Source: Formicarius rufipectus
Lineage: Eukaryota; Chordata; Aves; Passeriformes; Formicariidae
Direction: 5' to 3'
Length of the DNA stretch: 64,000 nucleotides
NCBI GenBank assembly: GCA_013399695.1
Contig: VXAU01000197.1
Coordinates: 3,808,557 to 3,872,556 of the forward strand
The translations under genes and the position numbers were made by a program. Below the pieces are notes generated by a model. It searched no databases. It was given only the letters and a program-made list of their open reading frames with translations, and had not been told where the DNA came from. Positions 52,904 through 63,699 of the stretch are shown here, piece by piece; the first letter of the stretch is position 1; each line of letters begins with the position of its first letter.

Positions 52904-52927
52904 TTTCTTTTCCTCTCTTTCTTTCAG
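52904..52927 (+). promoter_or_regulatory. 3' splice site (polypyrimidine tract plus AG) of the TMEM132D exon
   Basis: Twenty-two uninterrupted pyrimidines (52904-52925) run directly into AG at 52926-52927. The in-frame ATG at 52896 lies upstream of this tract, so the residues it would add are intron translation and not protein. The splice places the split codon (two bases from the previous exon plus the first T here) as serine if the previous exon ends in AG or TC, which fits the serine before ADG in human TMEM132D. Confidence 0.85.
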
Positions 52928-53111
52928 TGCTGATGGTCCTTCCTCTGAAATCATGCAGATTGATTTTGAAATTGAGGACCTAACTGACCTGCCTGAGACC
53001 CAGCTCATCACATGGCAGGTAGAATATCCTGGAGCCACCACATCTGATCTAGGAATCTCCAAGATCTACGTAAGCCAGAAGGATTTGGTAGGAGTTCTCC
53101 CTTTGGCTATG
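52928..53111 (+). CDS. TMEM132D: Internal coding exon of TMEM132D (partial gene, one exon)
   Basis: Seen: a 184-bp open segment between AG (52926-52927) and GT (53112-53113). It begins with the third base of a split codon and then reads 61 complete codons, ending in phase 0 on ATG. Landmarks are SADG at the split codon, MQIDFEIED, DLPETQLITWQVEYPG, TSDLG, SKIYVSQKDL and a closing PLAM. Known: TMEM132 proteins are single-pass type I membrane proteins of neurons and other cells with bacterial-Ig-like extracellular modules. They are proposed to act in adhesion and in linking the cell surface to actin. Human TMEM132D has near-identical SADG, MQID, TWQVEYPG, TSDLG and SKIYVS landmarks at roughly residues 390-455 (from memory). 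TMEM132B and TMEM132C diverge more around TSDLG/SKIYVS, so D is preferred. Inference: the exon codes for extracellular Ig-like sequence well before the transmembrane segment. No other TMEM132D exon was recognised in the window. Family assignment is very secure; the D paralogue is likely. Confidence 0.88.
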
Positions 53112-53117
53112 GTAAGG
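53112..53117 (+). promoter_or_regulatory. 5' splice site (GTAAGG) of the TMEM132D exon
   Basis: The final codon ATG is followed by GTAAGG, a strong match to the vertebrate donor consensus. Reading through it gives residues unrelated to the family (V-R-T-C), while TMEM132D continues after PLAM with an E/A-E-I-L-N type segment that is not found downstream here. The exon therefore ends at 53111 in phase 0. Confidence 0.85.
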
Positions 53118-54267
53118 ACTTGTTTGGCATTCTGCAGGTGTTTCATATTGCTTCACAACTCTGGTGTCTGAAAGATGAAAACAATCTGCTGAAAGGGCAG
53201 GGAGGGATAGAAAGTTTCAGCACCTTGAGAAACAGATACTGACTTCTGAAGTTTGCTGCACCGTGTGGTGAGGCCACCTGAGGAGAGACCACAGCTTCCC
53301 ATGGAAGGCTGAGTCCTGCTCTTTCTCTGATACTTTTGGAGGCAGAAGCTGAGTTCATGACATTCCCATCGCTCAGGACTCACCTGGGTGCAGCAAGTGG
53401 TGTGTTGGGGCTCTCAGTTCAGTGTGGTACATGTCTGAGTTGAGTCATGAGTGCTCCTACATCTGGTCTAGACTGCCTGAATGACAGTTTTTGCCCAGTT
53501 TGAATTCTCACTCCAAATTGAGAGTGAGAGAAGAAATAAAATGAATAGCATGATTTTTGAGTAATTTTTAATTACCTGGGGAACACAAAATACACTGTGT
53601 AGCCAACTGTGTGTTCTACATGAATGCATTCAAAGTTTGTCCCATGGTCATGTGCAAATGACAGGGCTTGAAAAATACCGGATTCTTTGCCCTTGTTCTT
53701 ATCTAAGAAAACCTCTTGGATACCCAAATTCCAAGTGCAAACAGAAATTTTGTGCATTGTCTCTTCTCTCCCCTTTATGTTTCTTCATTGTTAGGGGCAT
53801 GGAGTATACTTGTCTAAGCTCTGGCTGTGCCCTGTTTTTGTTCTTAGACAATCTATTAGAAAATATTGACACATTATTTAATGCTGAAAGATAAAAAAAA
53901 TCACTCTCAAAGCACTTTAAAAAATTGCAACCTGGATGTTTGTCTAGTGATTTATCAAGTTAATTATGCTTTTATTGAAGACTGAAGGTGTTTAAAGACT
54001 CACAGAACTGGTTATCCTTGTTATTTACCAGCTTCAGAACTACTCAGATGTGATTCTTTATTTCACCAAAAGCATTAATTTTCTTTTGGGTGGCTCATGC
54101 TTTCCCTTCCAAGGTGCCCATCACAGCTGAAATCCCTTCTTCCAACTGATATTGTGGCATCTACCAAATGAGAGCTGTGTGATAACCCCTCTGCTTTGCA
54201 TGGCTGTTTTTGTGGGCTGCTGAGCAGGGGGTGCTCTGTGCTGGGGTGTTGGTGAGAGAAGAGGCTT

Positions 54268-54332
54268 TCACAGAATTACAGAATATTCTGAGTTGGAAGG
54301 GACCCACAAGGATCATTGAGTCCAACTCTCCA
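54268..54332 (-). mobile_element. CR1 LINE 3'-end fragment, minus strand
   Basis: Seen on the + strand: two tandem 8-mers (CACAGAAT, TACAGAAT), then ATTCTGAGTTGGAAGGGACC, then GGATCATTGAGTCCAACTC. Known: this is the reverse complement of a CR1 3' terminus, and the GAGTTGGAAGGGACC form is common in songbird CR1 families. Similarity fades after about 54332, so the copy is a tail-only fragment about 1.2 kb downstream of the exon. Confidence 0.9.
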
Positions 54333-57300
54333 GGTTTGCAGATGGGCCCCTGATGTGCAGCCACACGAGTTCTGGAGTACTGAGGGTTAAGACTGTAGAG
54401 ATGATCTGATTTACATAATCTGAGATGTAGAGGGGTTTTTTATTCACTCTTTGCTTAATTGAGAAGATAAAAGATTTCTTTCCCAGTGGTTCTAACGGTG
54501 GCATAAAACCAAAGATCTTCTCATACATGCCCGTGATCCATGATTGCTTTATTATCAAGTGATATAGTGGCAAAAAATAGCTCCTGAGAACAAAAAGAGA
54601 TTCTCCTGGCAGTTACCACAAATCAGCTCACTCTCTTAATTTCCATTAAAGATGAAGAAAAAGCCCATTTTCCAGAAGCACAAAATTCTGTGCTCAAAGG
54701 TCACATGAAGTCTATAAAGTTGTCAGTAGATGGCTTTTTGGAAGGCAACAGGTGTTGGGATAATGGGTGAGAGAGAAAGCAGAGATAAATGGCAGGAACC
54801 CCTGAATTACTGCCAGACTGGGAATAGCTTTAACCTTCTTTGCATTAACTGGAGTGTCAGGGAAGAAACCCGGGGGTACCACAAATCTCCAAACCTTTGT
54901 CATTCTTTCTTTTGTTCTTAGGAAATGATGATTCAGGTGCAGACCTTTCAAGAGGTCTAACTTAGATTAGTTTGGTGCTTCAGTTTTCCCTGTGGTCTTT
55001 GCAAAGCCAATTTGTAATTTGCAAATATCAAATAATAATTAAAAAAAACCCCAACCAAACAAACTCTTTTTCCATTTAGAAAGAACAATAATAAAAATAA
55101 AGCATTATGTTATTTCTCTGGTTTTGGAGAATGAGAGTAACTTGGTGTTTTTACTGGTCAGCTTAGCAGAATGTGTAATTTCATGTTTAGAAGCATCAAA
55201 CAGAAATACTTTTGAATATTTCCATTACAAGTTAATCTTTCAAAAGATAAATTTTAATGCTTTCACATTAGGCAAAGCTGTGTTTTTTTTTTTAATAGAC
55301 TCACACATGCCACCTCTGCACCATCTTTGTATTCCATAGTCTTTTCTGCTTGCTATTAATACGAATTTGTAATTGCAAGGCAGATCAATCAGTTTAGAGA
55401 TTCCTGATTTCTTTTTCTGAGTTACAAAATGCTGCAATGAAAAGACTTTATATATATTGGCATTGGGACACAGTGGCAGTGCCTACCTGCTGCTGAAGTT
55501 ATTAGGACACTTGCTGCACTCACCTTTCTCCAATCCTTTTTTATTCCTATGACATGTTCACATTCCAGCTTTTCAGAACCCTACAGGGCCCTACAACAAA
55601 ATTAATACTTTAGAGTTGGTAAATCAGCTTTCTTTCTGCCCAGAGAATTTCAGCCTTGCTGGCAGGCAGGACAGCTTGCCTGGCAGCAGGGCAGGCAGGT
55701 TCTACCTGACCAGGGACAAGCAGGACAGAGTTCCCTCAGTCTTTATCAAACTCAGCTCCAGTCTGGGGCTTGTCAAGCCCTGTTTTTCCTTCTTCCTGAC
55801 TACTTTGGGACAGCCCTTAGGTATATTTATAATCAAGTCAGCATGAACGTAAAAAAAAAAAAGCAACCTTGTTATTTGAGAACTGGAATGGACAGGAAAA
55901 GGGATGGGATTTGAGACTTGGTTAATGGTGCAGTGGTGAGGTTGCAGTCTGCTTGGCACAGGCAAGACTTTAAAGACAACCTTCCATCCCTCCCAGCCAT
56001 ATTTCAGCAGACAGAGGTGGATGGTGAACTGTGAATTACTGTGTATCAGCAGCTGAGCTTCCATTGTCTCTCTGGTTTTGGCCCATTATTTATTATCCTC
56101 AAGCAGGGCAACATTGGCCTCTAAGACAGTCAAGTGAGAGTTGAGGCAGGGAGAGACTTAAATCAAACGTGGAAAAAAACCTCTGAGAAGAGACCCCTGA
56201 TTTATGACAGGCTTAAACAGAGTCAGTGACCAAAATCCAGCTCATTACTTTGCAACAAACAGGTTGCAGAGAAGGCAAAGAATTATTCCTGCTCATCTGA
56301 CCCTCTCAAGGAGCCCCAGCGTGATGAGCTGTCCCTGCACTCAGCCCTGTCCCTGCACAGGAAAAGCTGCTGTGGTGCAGATCAAATGGACCTATTTTTA
56401 AGCTGCAAATGAAGGTGGTTTAAACTAACTGGGGTGAGCTTTTGGGAAGAAAGATCCCATTACCCTTCATCCCCTGGAGGTTGGTAAGCTCCAGGGAAGG
56501 GTAGTGTTGGAGCAAAACAACCTTTTAAACCAGTGCAACCATTTCTGCAGTGTCACCACAGCTGATAATGTATGAAGTAAGTGGGACATTTATTTCATGA
56601 GGTGAGGTTTGTAAACTAGCTGTAAAGAGTTTTATTTGTTGAACAGAAATATTTTTCAATGCATAGCATGTAACAAACTTCGTGTTTAAAGTGGTGTTTT
56701 GTGAAAAGGTCTGTTTTGGTATATCCTGGCAGTTACCAAAGCAAGGTTGGCTCTAAACCCATTCTTCTCTTACAGATGAACACACTCTTGTCCTCAGACC
56801 CATTAGAGACATTTTGGCTTGTGAGAAGCTGTATTTATGGCAGTCATACTTAATAAATTGCATGCAAAACCTGAACACCAATTCAACATTATACCTTTTA
56901 GATAATTTATTGGTTCGACTTGCTCCTGATGTTCTTTCTAAAAATTTAACGAATTTGTTGACAGGAAGTAAACTGTTCTACATACCATCAGCATAAGAAG
57001 CTGTATAAGTAGACCAGATAAATAAATAAAATCAATTGCTGCAGCAAAGAGGTTATCTATTATATAGGAAGCTTTCTGTATTAAAATTATTTCTAATAAT
57101 TACAGGGATCAAGTGTCATGGCAATGCCAGTCACTTCTGGATTTTAAAAATGCTTAGGGTATTAATGCCCTTATAAATATATGTATCCAAACCATTTAAT
57201 TTTTAGCTAGTGCTGTTTATGTTCTGTTAGAGGCTGGATATGTCGCTCAGAATTAGCTGCCAGAGTTCTCAGTGCTGCACAAACATGTACTTAATTATAG

Positions 57301-60300
57301 CTCACCCTGAAGAACTCTGAAACCAAGCAGAGAAGACTAATTATAAAAACATACAGAAAATATTGTTCTCTGTCTTATCTATATTTTTTGTATTCTATAG
57401 AAGAGCGATGGGCAGCATGCTGAAGTTGCTGCTGAAGTCCCCAGACTGTCTTCTCTTAAGCCAAGGTTCATTTTGGCCCTTTTTCCCCCCTTAAGAGGAG
57501 ATGTGATGATGGGTGGGTCGTGGGCCCTGGAGCACAGACCCTAGTTGTGCAAGTGCTGCCATTGCTGGAGCTCCCAACCCCACACATAGCTCTGTCCCTG
57601 CCTCTTCCTTGGGTCCCCTCCTCTGCTCTGGTGCCACTCCTCAGGTGGGCAGGGTGCTGCTGTTCTGTGTCAGGAGCAGCTCAGGAGCACAGTGAGGGGC
57701 TGTGCTGGGGTGGTGGGACAGGATTTTGGAGGCTGGCACAGCCTTCTCTCTGCTATCCCCCGTCCAGTTTGGCAGTCATGGTGCTTTTGGATGAAATCAG
57801 TGCTTTCCTGTGGGACAGCTGGAATGGGAATCTTCACCTTTGTGTGAGATAGAGATGAACAAATTGATTACAGGGGGGATCTGCTTTTGGCTGTGACTGG
57901 CCTGGGTTCAGGAGAGCCGAGGCCAGAAGTGCTGCATCACACCAGCCAGAACCCACTGTCCTACTCAACTCCAGTGAGTGAATATTTCTAAAGAATTCCA
58001 CTGACAGCTATATGAAAAAGAAAAAGATGTCTGGAGAGTAGATAAAAGCTTTTACCTTCCTAATTCATAGCTTTCAAATTGCAATTACACTATTCGGCAG
58101 GTTTTCAAATATTTAATTAAAATGTTACCCGATTCTGAAAAGGAGCCTATTAAAATCAAAATGATTACTGAATCACAGATGAAATCTACTCATAGGAAAG
58201 GGAGAAACTCTTGGATCATTGTGATATTGCCAGCAACCATTTTCTTTTCAGCATTATATCCTGTTACTTCCTGAAATTAGATAGGTCACGGTCTTGGAAT
58301 TTTATGTCATAAAACAGTCTTGCCATTCTCCCAGGAACGTCTCAGCACCTCCCAGTTCTGATTTTGATTCATCTTCCTTGAAAACAGATATCCATGAGAC
58401 AACCAAATACCAGCAATGTCTCTTGCTGTTGTTGCCTCAGTGTTCATGCCCTGGAAATGTTTTTTCTCCACCTCAAATGATACATGCAGGGGTTTGGTTC
58501 TGGTTGTTGGGGTGTTTTGTTGAATTGGTCAGGGGTTGTTGTGTGCATGACATACATTTATCCTGTGACTCAGTATTATATCCAGAACTGTCTGTCTCTC
58601 TGTTGTTTCAGGCTGAAGAACTCTTACCCGATGACTGAAATTCTTGCAGTCAGTCCCCATGATTAAACTTTTCACTGTGTGACTGCATTTAATTCCATTT
58701 CTGTTTTCTGAATCTTTGGGTTTATCTAGTGTTTCTCCTTTAATAGCCCAAACTTCTGTGTTTACGGTGCCTCCCAAACTGGTACCATTAGCAGATTTTG
58801 GTGGTGTTCTGTTCCAGGGTCATTATTGCCATCATTGAAAAAAAAGACAAAACCCTAACCTATACCTGAGTTATTTCTGGGATATTGTATCAGTCTAATT
58901 CTGGAATATTGTTGTATCAGTTCAGAGGAACAGATTATCTCACTGGCTGTGGGTCTCACAGCGTTGCTTGGATGCAGACACCTGCTCTCTGGGTTGGTTC
59001 TGTGTGTTCTCACAACTTACACTGGAAGGACTTTGTATTCCAAGGCTCGTTAATAACTCTTTATGCAATTCATGAGTCAGATTAGATTCTGTTTCACATC
59101 CTGATAACTGCAGTGAGCCTGTACAGCTAATAGAAGGAAATGTTTCATCAAGTTAACACGTTAAGAATCTGTTATGCTTCAGAAATTAATTGAATCACAG
59201 GTACCTGAAGCTACATGACATTTTTCTTGTGTGTAGACGTCAATTATTTATGATTTTTTTCAGAGCTTGTGGTATTGGCACCTGTCTGTACCCAAGTGAG
59301 AGACCAGGGAGCTGAGTAGTCCCCTGGGGTGTGAAAGTTCTGCTAGCCCCATGTGTCTGTGTTCAAGAAGTGAATATGCTCAGCTGCAACGGGGCTAATG
59401 TTTAGGGTTCATTTTCCAATTAGAAATGTCTGCAAAAATGGCTTGGTTTGGTCTTCAGCTTCCTGTTATTATTGCTGTTACACCAAACACTGGCCTTGCT
59501 CTGATAGGCTCCTATTGTCCCACCACCACCACAGTGACAGATGTGTGAGTCACGAGCTCATAGCATTTGGTTTGTGTACAGAGAATGAAATGAGGAAATA
59601 ATACAAGCACTTGGCAATCAGGCACATCTTATCTCCAGAATCCAACAAATGCCATATTCTTTGGATTTTTTCCTTCCAGAATTAATGACGACCCTGGGGT
59701 CCTTAACATTTGAAATAACAAGCAATAGCTCTTTCCCTGCACAATTAGCCATTTTGTGGACGTGTGGAGCATGCAATGAAAGAGTGACTGTGCTCCCTGC
59801 AACATCATCCAGACATTTTGCTGCTTGAATTCCCAAGCGGTGAAAACCATCGAGCAGGTCTTTCCGTTTAATCCGCTTCTTTTTCTGCCAGAAGTTACTC
59901 CAGGCTGATGGAAAAGGATCTTGATGATGTTGTTGCTGAAGACAGGAGGTCAGAAATGTCAGCTTTGTCTCTGGAGTTGCTGGCTGACTAATGCTGTAAT
60001 CACCTGTAACAACAGGAACCAACAGTCACCCAGTTCTTGCCTGAGTGGGGCGATGAGTAATGAGGGCTGGGACTGGCTGCCGGCAAAGCTGCCGACAGGC
60101 ACACAGCTCGATGGGGAACAGGGGAAATTGGGTTCCCCAGAGATGCAGGAACAAACACAAGGCTATTTGTCTCCTGAATTAAAGCCTAAGAAAAATGGCT
60201 TTGCATAACAACTGCCGTTCTTTCTTAAGTGTGAGTTACATGTGTTTTTCTTGGTTAGACACGTGCGGTTGAAACGAGGCCAATCCTTCACCCTGACAGG

Positions 60301-61040
60301 CTGTTTGTGTTGCTCTGAAGCTGCTTGGCGGTACAAGGTGTAGAAGGACCAGGGAAAACACAGCAGATCTGAATTTAGAGCAGGTTTCACCAGAACTTGT
60401 TCCTGCTTTTATGTCAGTGGACACAAGATTTAGAAGTCTTGGCCTGTTGTCAGGCTGCTGTGAAAACATTGGTATTAAAAATGTGAGTTTAGAACAGAAA
60501 TTACTTGGTGGTGAATCAAGTTTTCAGAGTGATGTCCTCATAATTATTTGATAATTTGATAATTTTTGTGTAGCCAGTCTCAGCTGAAAGGGACCTCGTT
60601 TTTCAGTAGACAAATGCTTTGAATGATTTTTCATGTCAGGATGTCTTAAGATGCCTCCCACTTAGTGTCCAGAATGACCAGTATTCACTGAAAATATTAT
60701 ACCACCTATTTTGGATTGTTTTTCCAATACCCTTAAATCTTCCATGTTAATCAGACTCAGTCAATATTAAAGAAATTTAAAAAGGGTTTTTTTGTTGAAA
60801 AAAAGCCAAACAAGGGATGGCATTGTCTTACCTTTAATGAAATACAGTCAGATTGGGTTTACGGAAAACAAATTACTGCCTTTTGTTCCTCTTTTGTTTC
60901 GTTTCTGGTTTCACTCACAGGATTTCATAACACAACACTGCCATACAGTGCAGTAGCAAATATTGCAAAATAGTCTTTAATGCTGAGTGATAAATTGTTT
61001 TCACCAAAATACAAGAGATCACAGAAAGTTTCCTCCCATG

Positions 61041-61224
61041 CTCAGATCTGGCATATCAGGAACCAGAATTTACCTTAAAACCCTTCCTTCAAATAGATAT
61101 TCTTTGAGATGTCATTGTACCTCTTCCCTCTGCTCAGATTTGGCACATCAGGAGCCAGAATTTACCTTAAAATCATTCCTTCAAATAGATATTAATTGAG
61201 GTGTCATTGTACCTCTTCCCTCTT
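61041..61224. repeat. Two-copy tandem repeat, 92-bp period
   Basis: Unit 1 (61041-61132) and unit 2 (61133-61224) align without gaps with about 9 differences in 92 bases by my count, near 90% identity. Shared landmarks are CAGAATTTACCTTAAAA, CCTTCAAATAGATATT and GTCATTGTACCTCTTCCCTC. A few bases before 61041 (TCCTCCCATG) loosely resemble the end of a unit, but there is no third copy. The duplication lies exactly at the 3' boundary of the antisense CR1 fragment. Confidence 0.9.
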
Positions 61225-61700
61225 GCTGGGAATCTTTCTAAGGAGTTGTCAGAGTCCCAGAGCAGCTGAGGTCGAAGGGAGCTAGCTGGTCCCATGTCCT
61301 GCTCAAAGAGATGGTTGCTCTGTGCTTGTTCCACTTGAGACTTACACACCTCAAAAGATGGAGATCCACAGTCTCTACGGGAAAGCTGTCTCAGTATTTG
61401 ATCATCTTCACAGTAATATTATTTTCTGTGTGTCTAAATGGAATTTCCCACGTTCTAACTCGTGTCCTGTGCCTCTCATCCTATTGCCATACAAGCCTGG
61501 AACAGTCTGGCTTCATCTTCTCTGTGTCCTCTGATCAGGTGGCTGTAGAAAGCAGTATGTTCTCCCATTTCCATCTCTTCTGGAGGCTGAGCAGGCCCAG
61601 CTCTCTCCGTGGACATTGTCTGCTCCAGCCTTGACCAGCTCAGCTTGGCCTCACGCCAGTGCCTCAACATCCTTGGCTTCAGCTGTGCTCTCCGTTGGCT
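61224..61700 (-). mobile_element. Older CR1 LINE fragment (3' region), minus strand, about 480 bp
   Basis: Read on the + strand, ordered CR1 landmarks appear: CTGCTCAAAGAGATGG, ATGGAGATCCACAGTCTC, CTGTCTCAGTATTTGATCA, TAAATGGAATTTCCC, CTCTCATCCTATTGCC, TGGCTTCATCTTCTCTGTG, GATCAGGTGGCTGTAGA, CTTCTGGAGGCTGAGCAGGC, CAGCTCTCTCCGTGGA and GACCAGCTCAGCTTGGCCTC. This order matches the antisense of the CR1 ORF2 end and 3' UTR. Divergence from consensus is substantial, so it is an old copy. The terminal 8-mer repeats are not visible at the 61224 end, where it abuts the 92-bp tandem duplication. Confidence 0.85.
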
Positions 61701-61970
61701 TCCCACCTCTTATTGATGTGGTTATGAGAAGATTTTTCCCTTTTGGCATAATGAAGAGGATGCTGCCTTAATTGGTTCCCTTCAGATTAGTGGTTTGAAT
61801 AAAACATTGCTGAAAAAGAAGCAGAATATTTCTCCCTGCTGAAACAGATGATCACCTCTGTGGTGCTGCTGCAGCAGAGCAGGAGAGTCTCACTCTTTTC
61901 AGCTTCCTGACATTATTTTTAGATGTGTTTTGTGATTTTGAGGTACCATTTGGGGGGGTGGTCAAGGAGC

Positions 61971-62001
61971 TTCCTTTTTTTTTTTTTTTTTCTTTTCTTC
62001 T
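61971..62001. repeat. Polypyrimidine tract with T17
   Basis: TTCC, then 17 T (61975-61991), then CTTTTCTTCT. Simple-sequence tract without other features. Confidence 0.85.
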
Positions 62002-63658
62002 GAGGATTTAAGCTTTTGAAATTATTTATTTAGGAGCCATGAAAATCTCCCCAAAATGGATTTTAACAAGTGTGTAATTGGATAATTTGACAACTGGTAA
62101 GCTGAAGCCCCAGAGATCAGGAATTACACTTCACCACAGAATAGTTGTTCTTCATGTAGAATTAATTAGATTTCCTCTAGATTACAAGTAGTAAGAAGAG
62201 TAGCCAATTAAGGAATTATTCTCTGACTTTTCCATCCTTCTTTTAATTGCCAGCCAATGGTATTAAGAATTCCTTTTTCTATGGGAGATGTCCTCAGAGG
62301 CAGGATGGGGGAAGGAGGACGAGGGACAGTGGATTAAACCCAAGATTCAGATCTCACTGCTGGCTTTGTGTGCAACTTTGACTCACCTGCTGATGGGCTG
62401 AGCCTGGAGCTGCTGGGTCCACAGGAGGCAGGCAGCAAACCAGGACAGGTTCCTCCCCAGCTGAGGGTAATGTTTCTCAGCAGCTTTGCTAAGTCAAGCA
62501 CACCTACTCCTCCCCCAGCCCACTCCCAGCTGGGTGGGTACAAATGCCTGTGCAACTGCTGCGGAGCTGGGCTGAAAATAACCATTTATTGGGTCATTCT
62601 GAACCCAGCTGGGTTCCCCAGTTCACTTCATCACCTGCCCATGCTGAAGGAACAGTGACATGATCAAAGAAGGGGTTAAAAAGGTGGAGGCAGAAGCCAC
62701 CTGAGGCAGGATGGCTCTGGCAGTGACAGCTTGGGGAGCAAATAGTGGCAGTAGCTTAAAAGGGCTGGAGGGAGTTTAAACCTTTGTTGTGCATGGGCAT
62801 GGACAGCAGAACAGGGTGGGAATGGCTTTGCAGAAGAGACCTGGGGCACAGGCACTGGAGGGGTCGCCTTGGTGGTTTTGTGTCATCTCAGAGCCATGTT
62901 AAATGAATTTGATACACTGGATTTACGTGCAGGATGGAAACAAATGTACAAGGAGATCTTTGGTCTTGTGCTTCCTTTCTCCTTTCCCCCTGGCTGTCAG
63001 CTGGCTTTCTGTGTGGGATAGCAAACAGCAAAGGAGGGCTTGCAAGGGGAATAATTTTGTTCAGGCAGGAAGGGATAAAGCAGAGCAGACAAGTGTGATT
63101 CAGATGGATGTCTGAGTCATACGTTGTACCTCCTGAGGCTCTTTCTGATACCAGGCACCTTACACTGTGCCTGGGGAGAAATTTAGTCTGTGGACTGTGC
63201 AGAGGTATATTTTTAGGTGATACTGAGTGTTGTCAGGAGGAGCAACACAAACACAGGGCTTCCAGAAGAGTGGTCCTGTTCACCTTGGAAGAAGGACAGC
63301 AGAGACTTGCCTAAAGGTAGATGACATGGACCCAAATCACCCAGAATTAGGCTCTCAGAATTTAATGTTTACTGAATGCAGAGGGAAAAAAATTTTGCAA
63401 GAGGACATTTGTTTCATTGTTATTGTGTCCTTCAAAGCAGGGATGAGGAAGAAGTAAAACAGGAAATCTATATAGCTGAGATTTCAGAGTACCTAATTCT
63501 GTTTTATAATCACTGATGCCATTTCTAATCAGGAGGAGAATTAAAAAACCCCAACAACATCAAAATGTGAGAAGTGTTCATTTAAAAAAGCTTGACATTT
63601 AAGGCGACTAACTTATAGGCATATAAGAAATGTAAATGTGAAATAACAAAAAAATTTT

Positions 63659-63699
63659 GGTTGTTTGTTTGTTTGTTTGTTTGTTTTGGTTTTTTTTTT
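63659..63699. repeat. (TTTG)n microsatellite followed by a T run
   Basis: Six TTTG units followed by GGTTTTTTTTTT. It is a short version of the same tract family. Confidence 0.9.

Larger units (their letters stand above)
1..52927 (+). other. TMEM132D: Upstream intron of TMEM132D (partial, at least 52.9 kb)
   Basis: No further exon with family similarity and paired splice sites was found between the window start and the acceptor at 52926. I looked for the segment that precedes SADG in the family (a KKGVNIIGV-type stretch) and did not see it. The whole stretch is AT-rich, stop-dense and CpG-poor. Assigning all of it to one intron is inference: it rests on the very large introns known for the TMEM132B/C/D genes and on the lack of any competing gene. 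An unrecognised non-coding RNA inside it cannot be excluded. Its contents are itemised in the block and repeat entries. Confidence 0.6.

Noticed and set aside
52896..52927. Extending the TMEM132D coding segment to the in-frame ATG at 52896
   Set aside because: Those codons are the polypyrimidine tract of the acceptor, and family similarity begins exactly after AG at 52927.
62345..62410. Possible MIR-like segment (AGATCTCACTGCTGGCTTTG then GACTCACCTG)
   Set aside because: Only loose resemblance to the MIR 5' half, with no supporting 3' half, and it lies in a GC-richer patch.
63255..63315. Possible + strand CR1 piece (GTCCTGTTCACCTTGGAAGA)
   Set aside because: One short match to the CR1 'CTGTTCAGCCTGGAGAAGAG' landmark without flanking landmarks is not enough to call.
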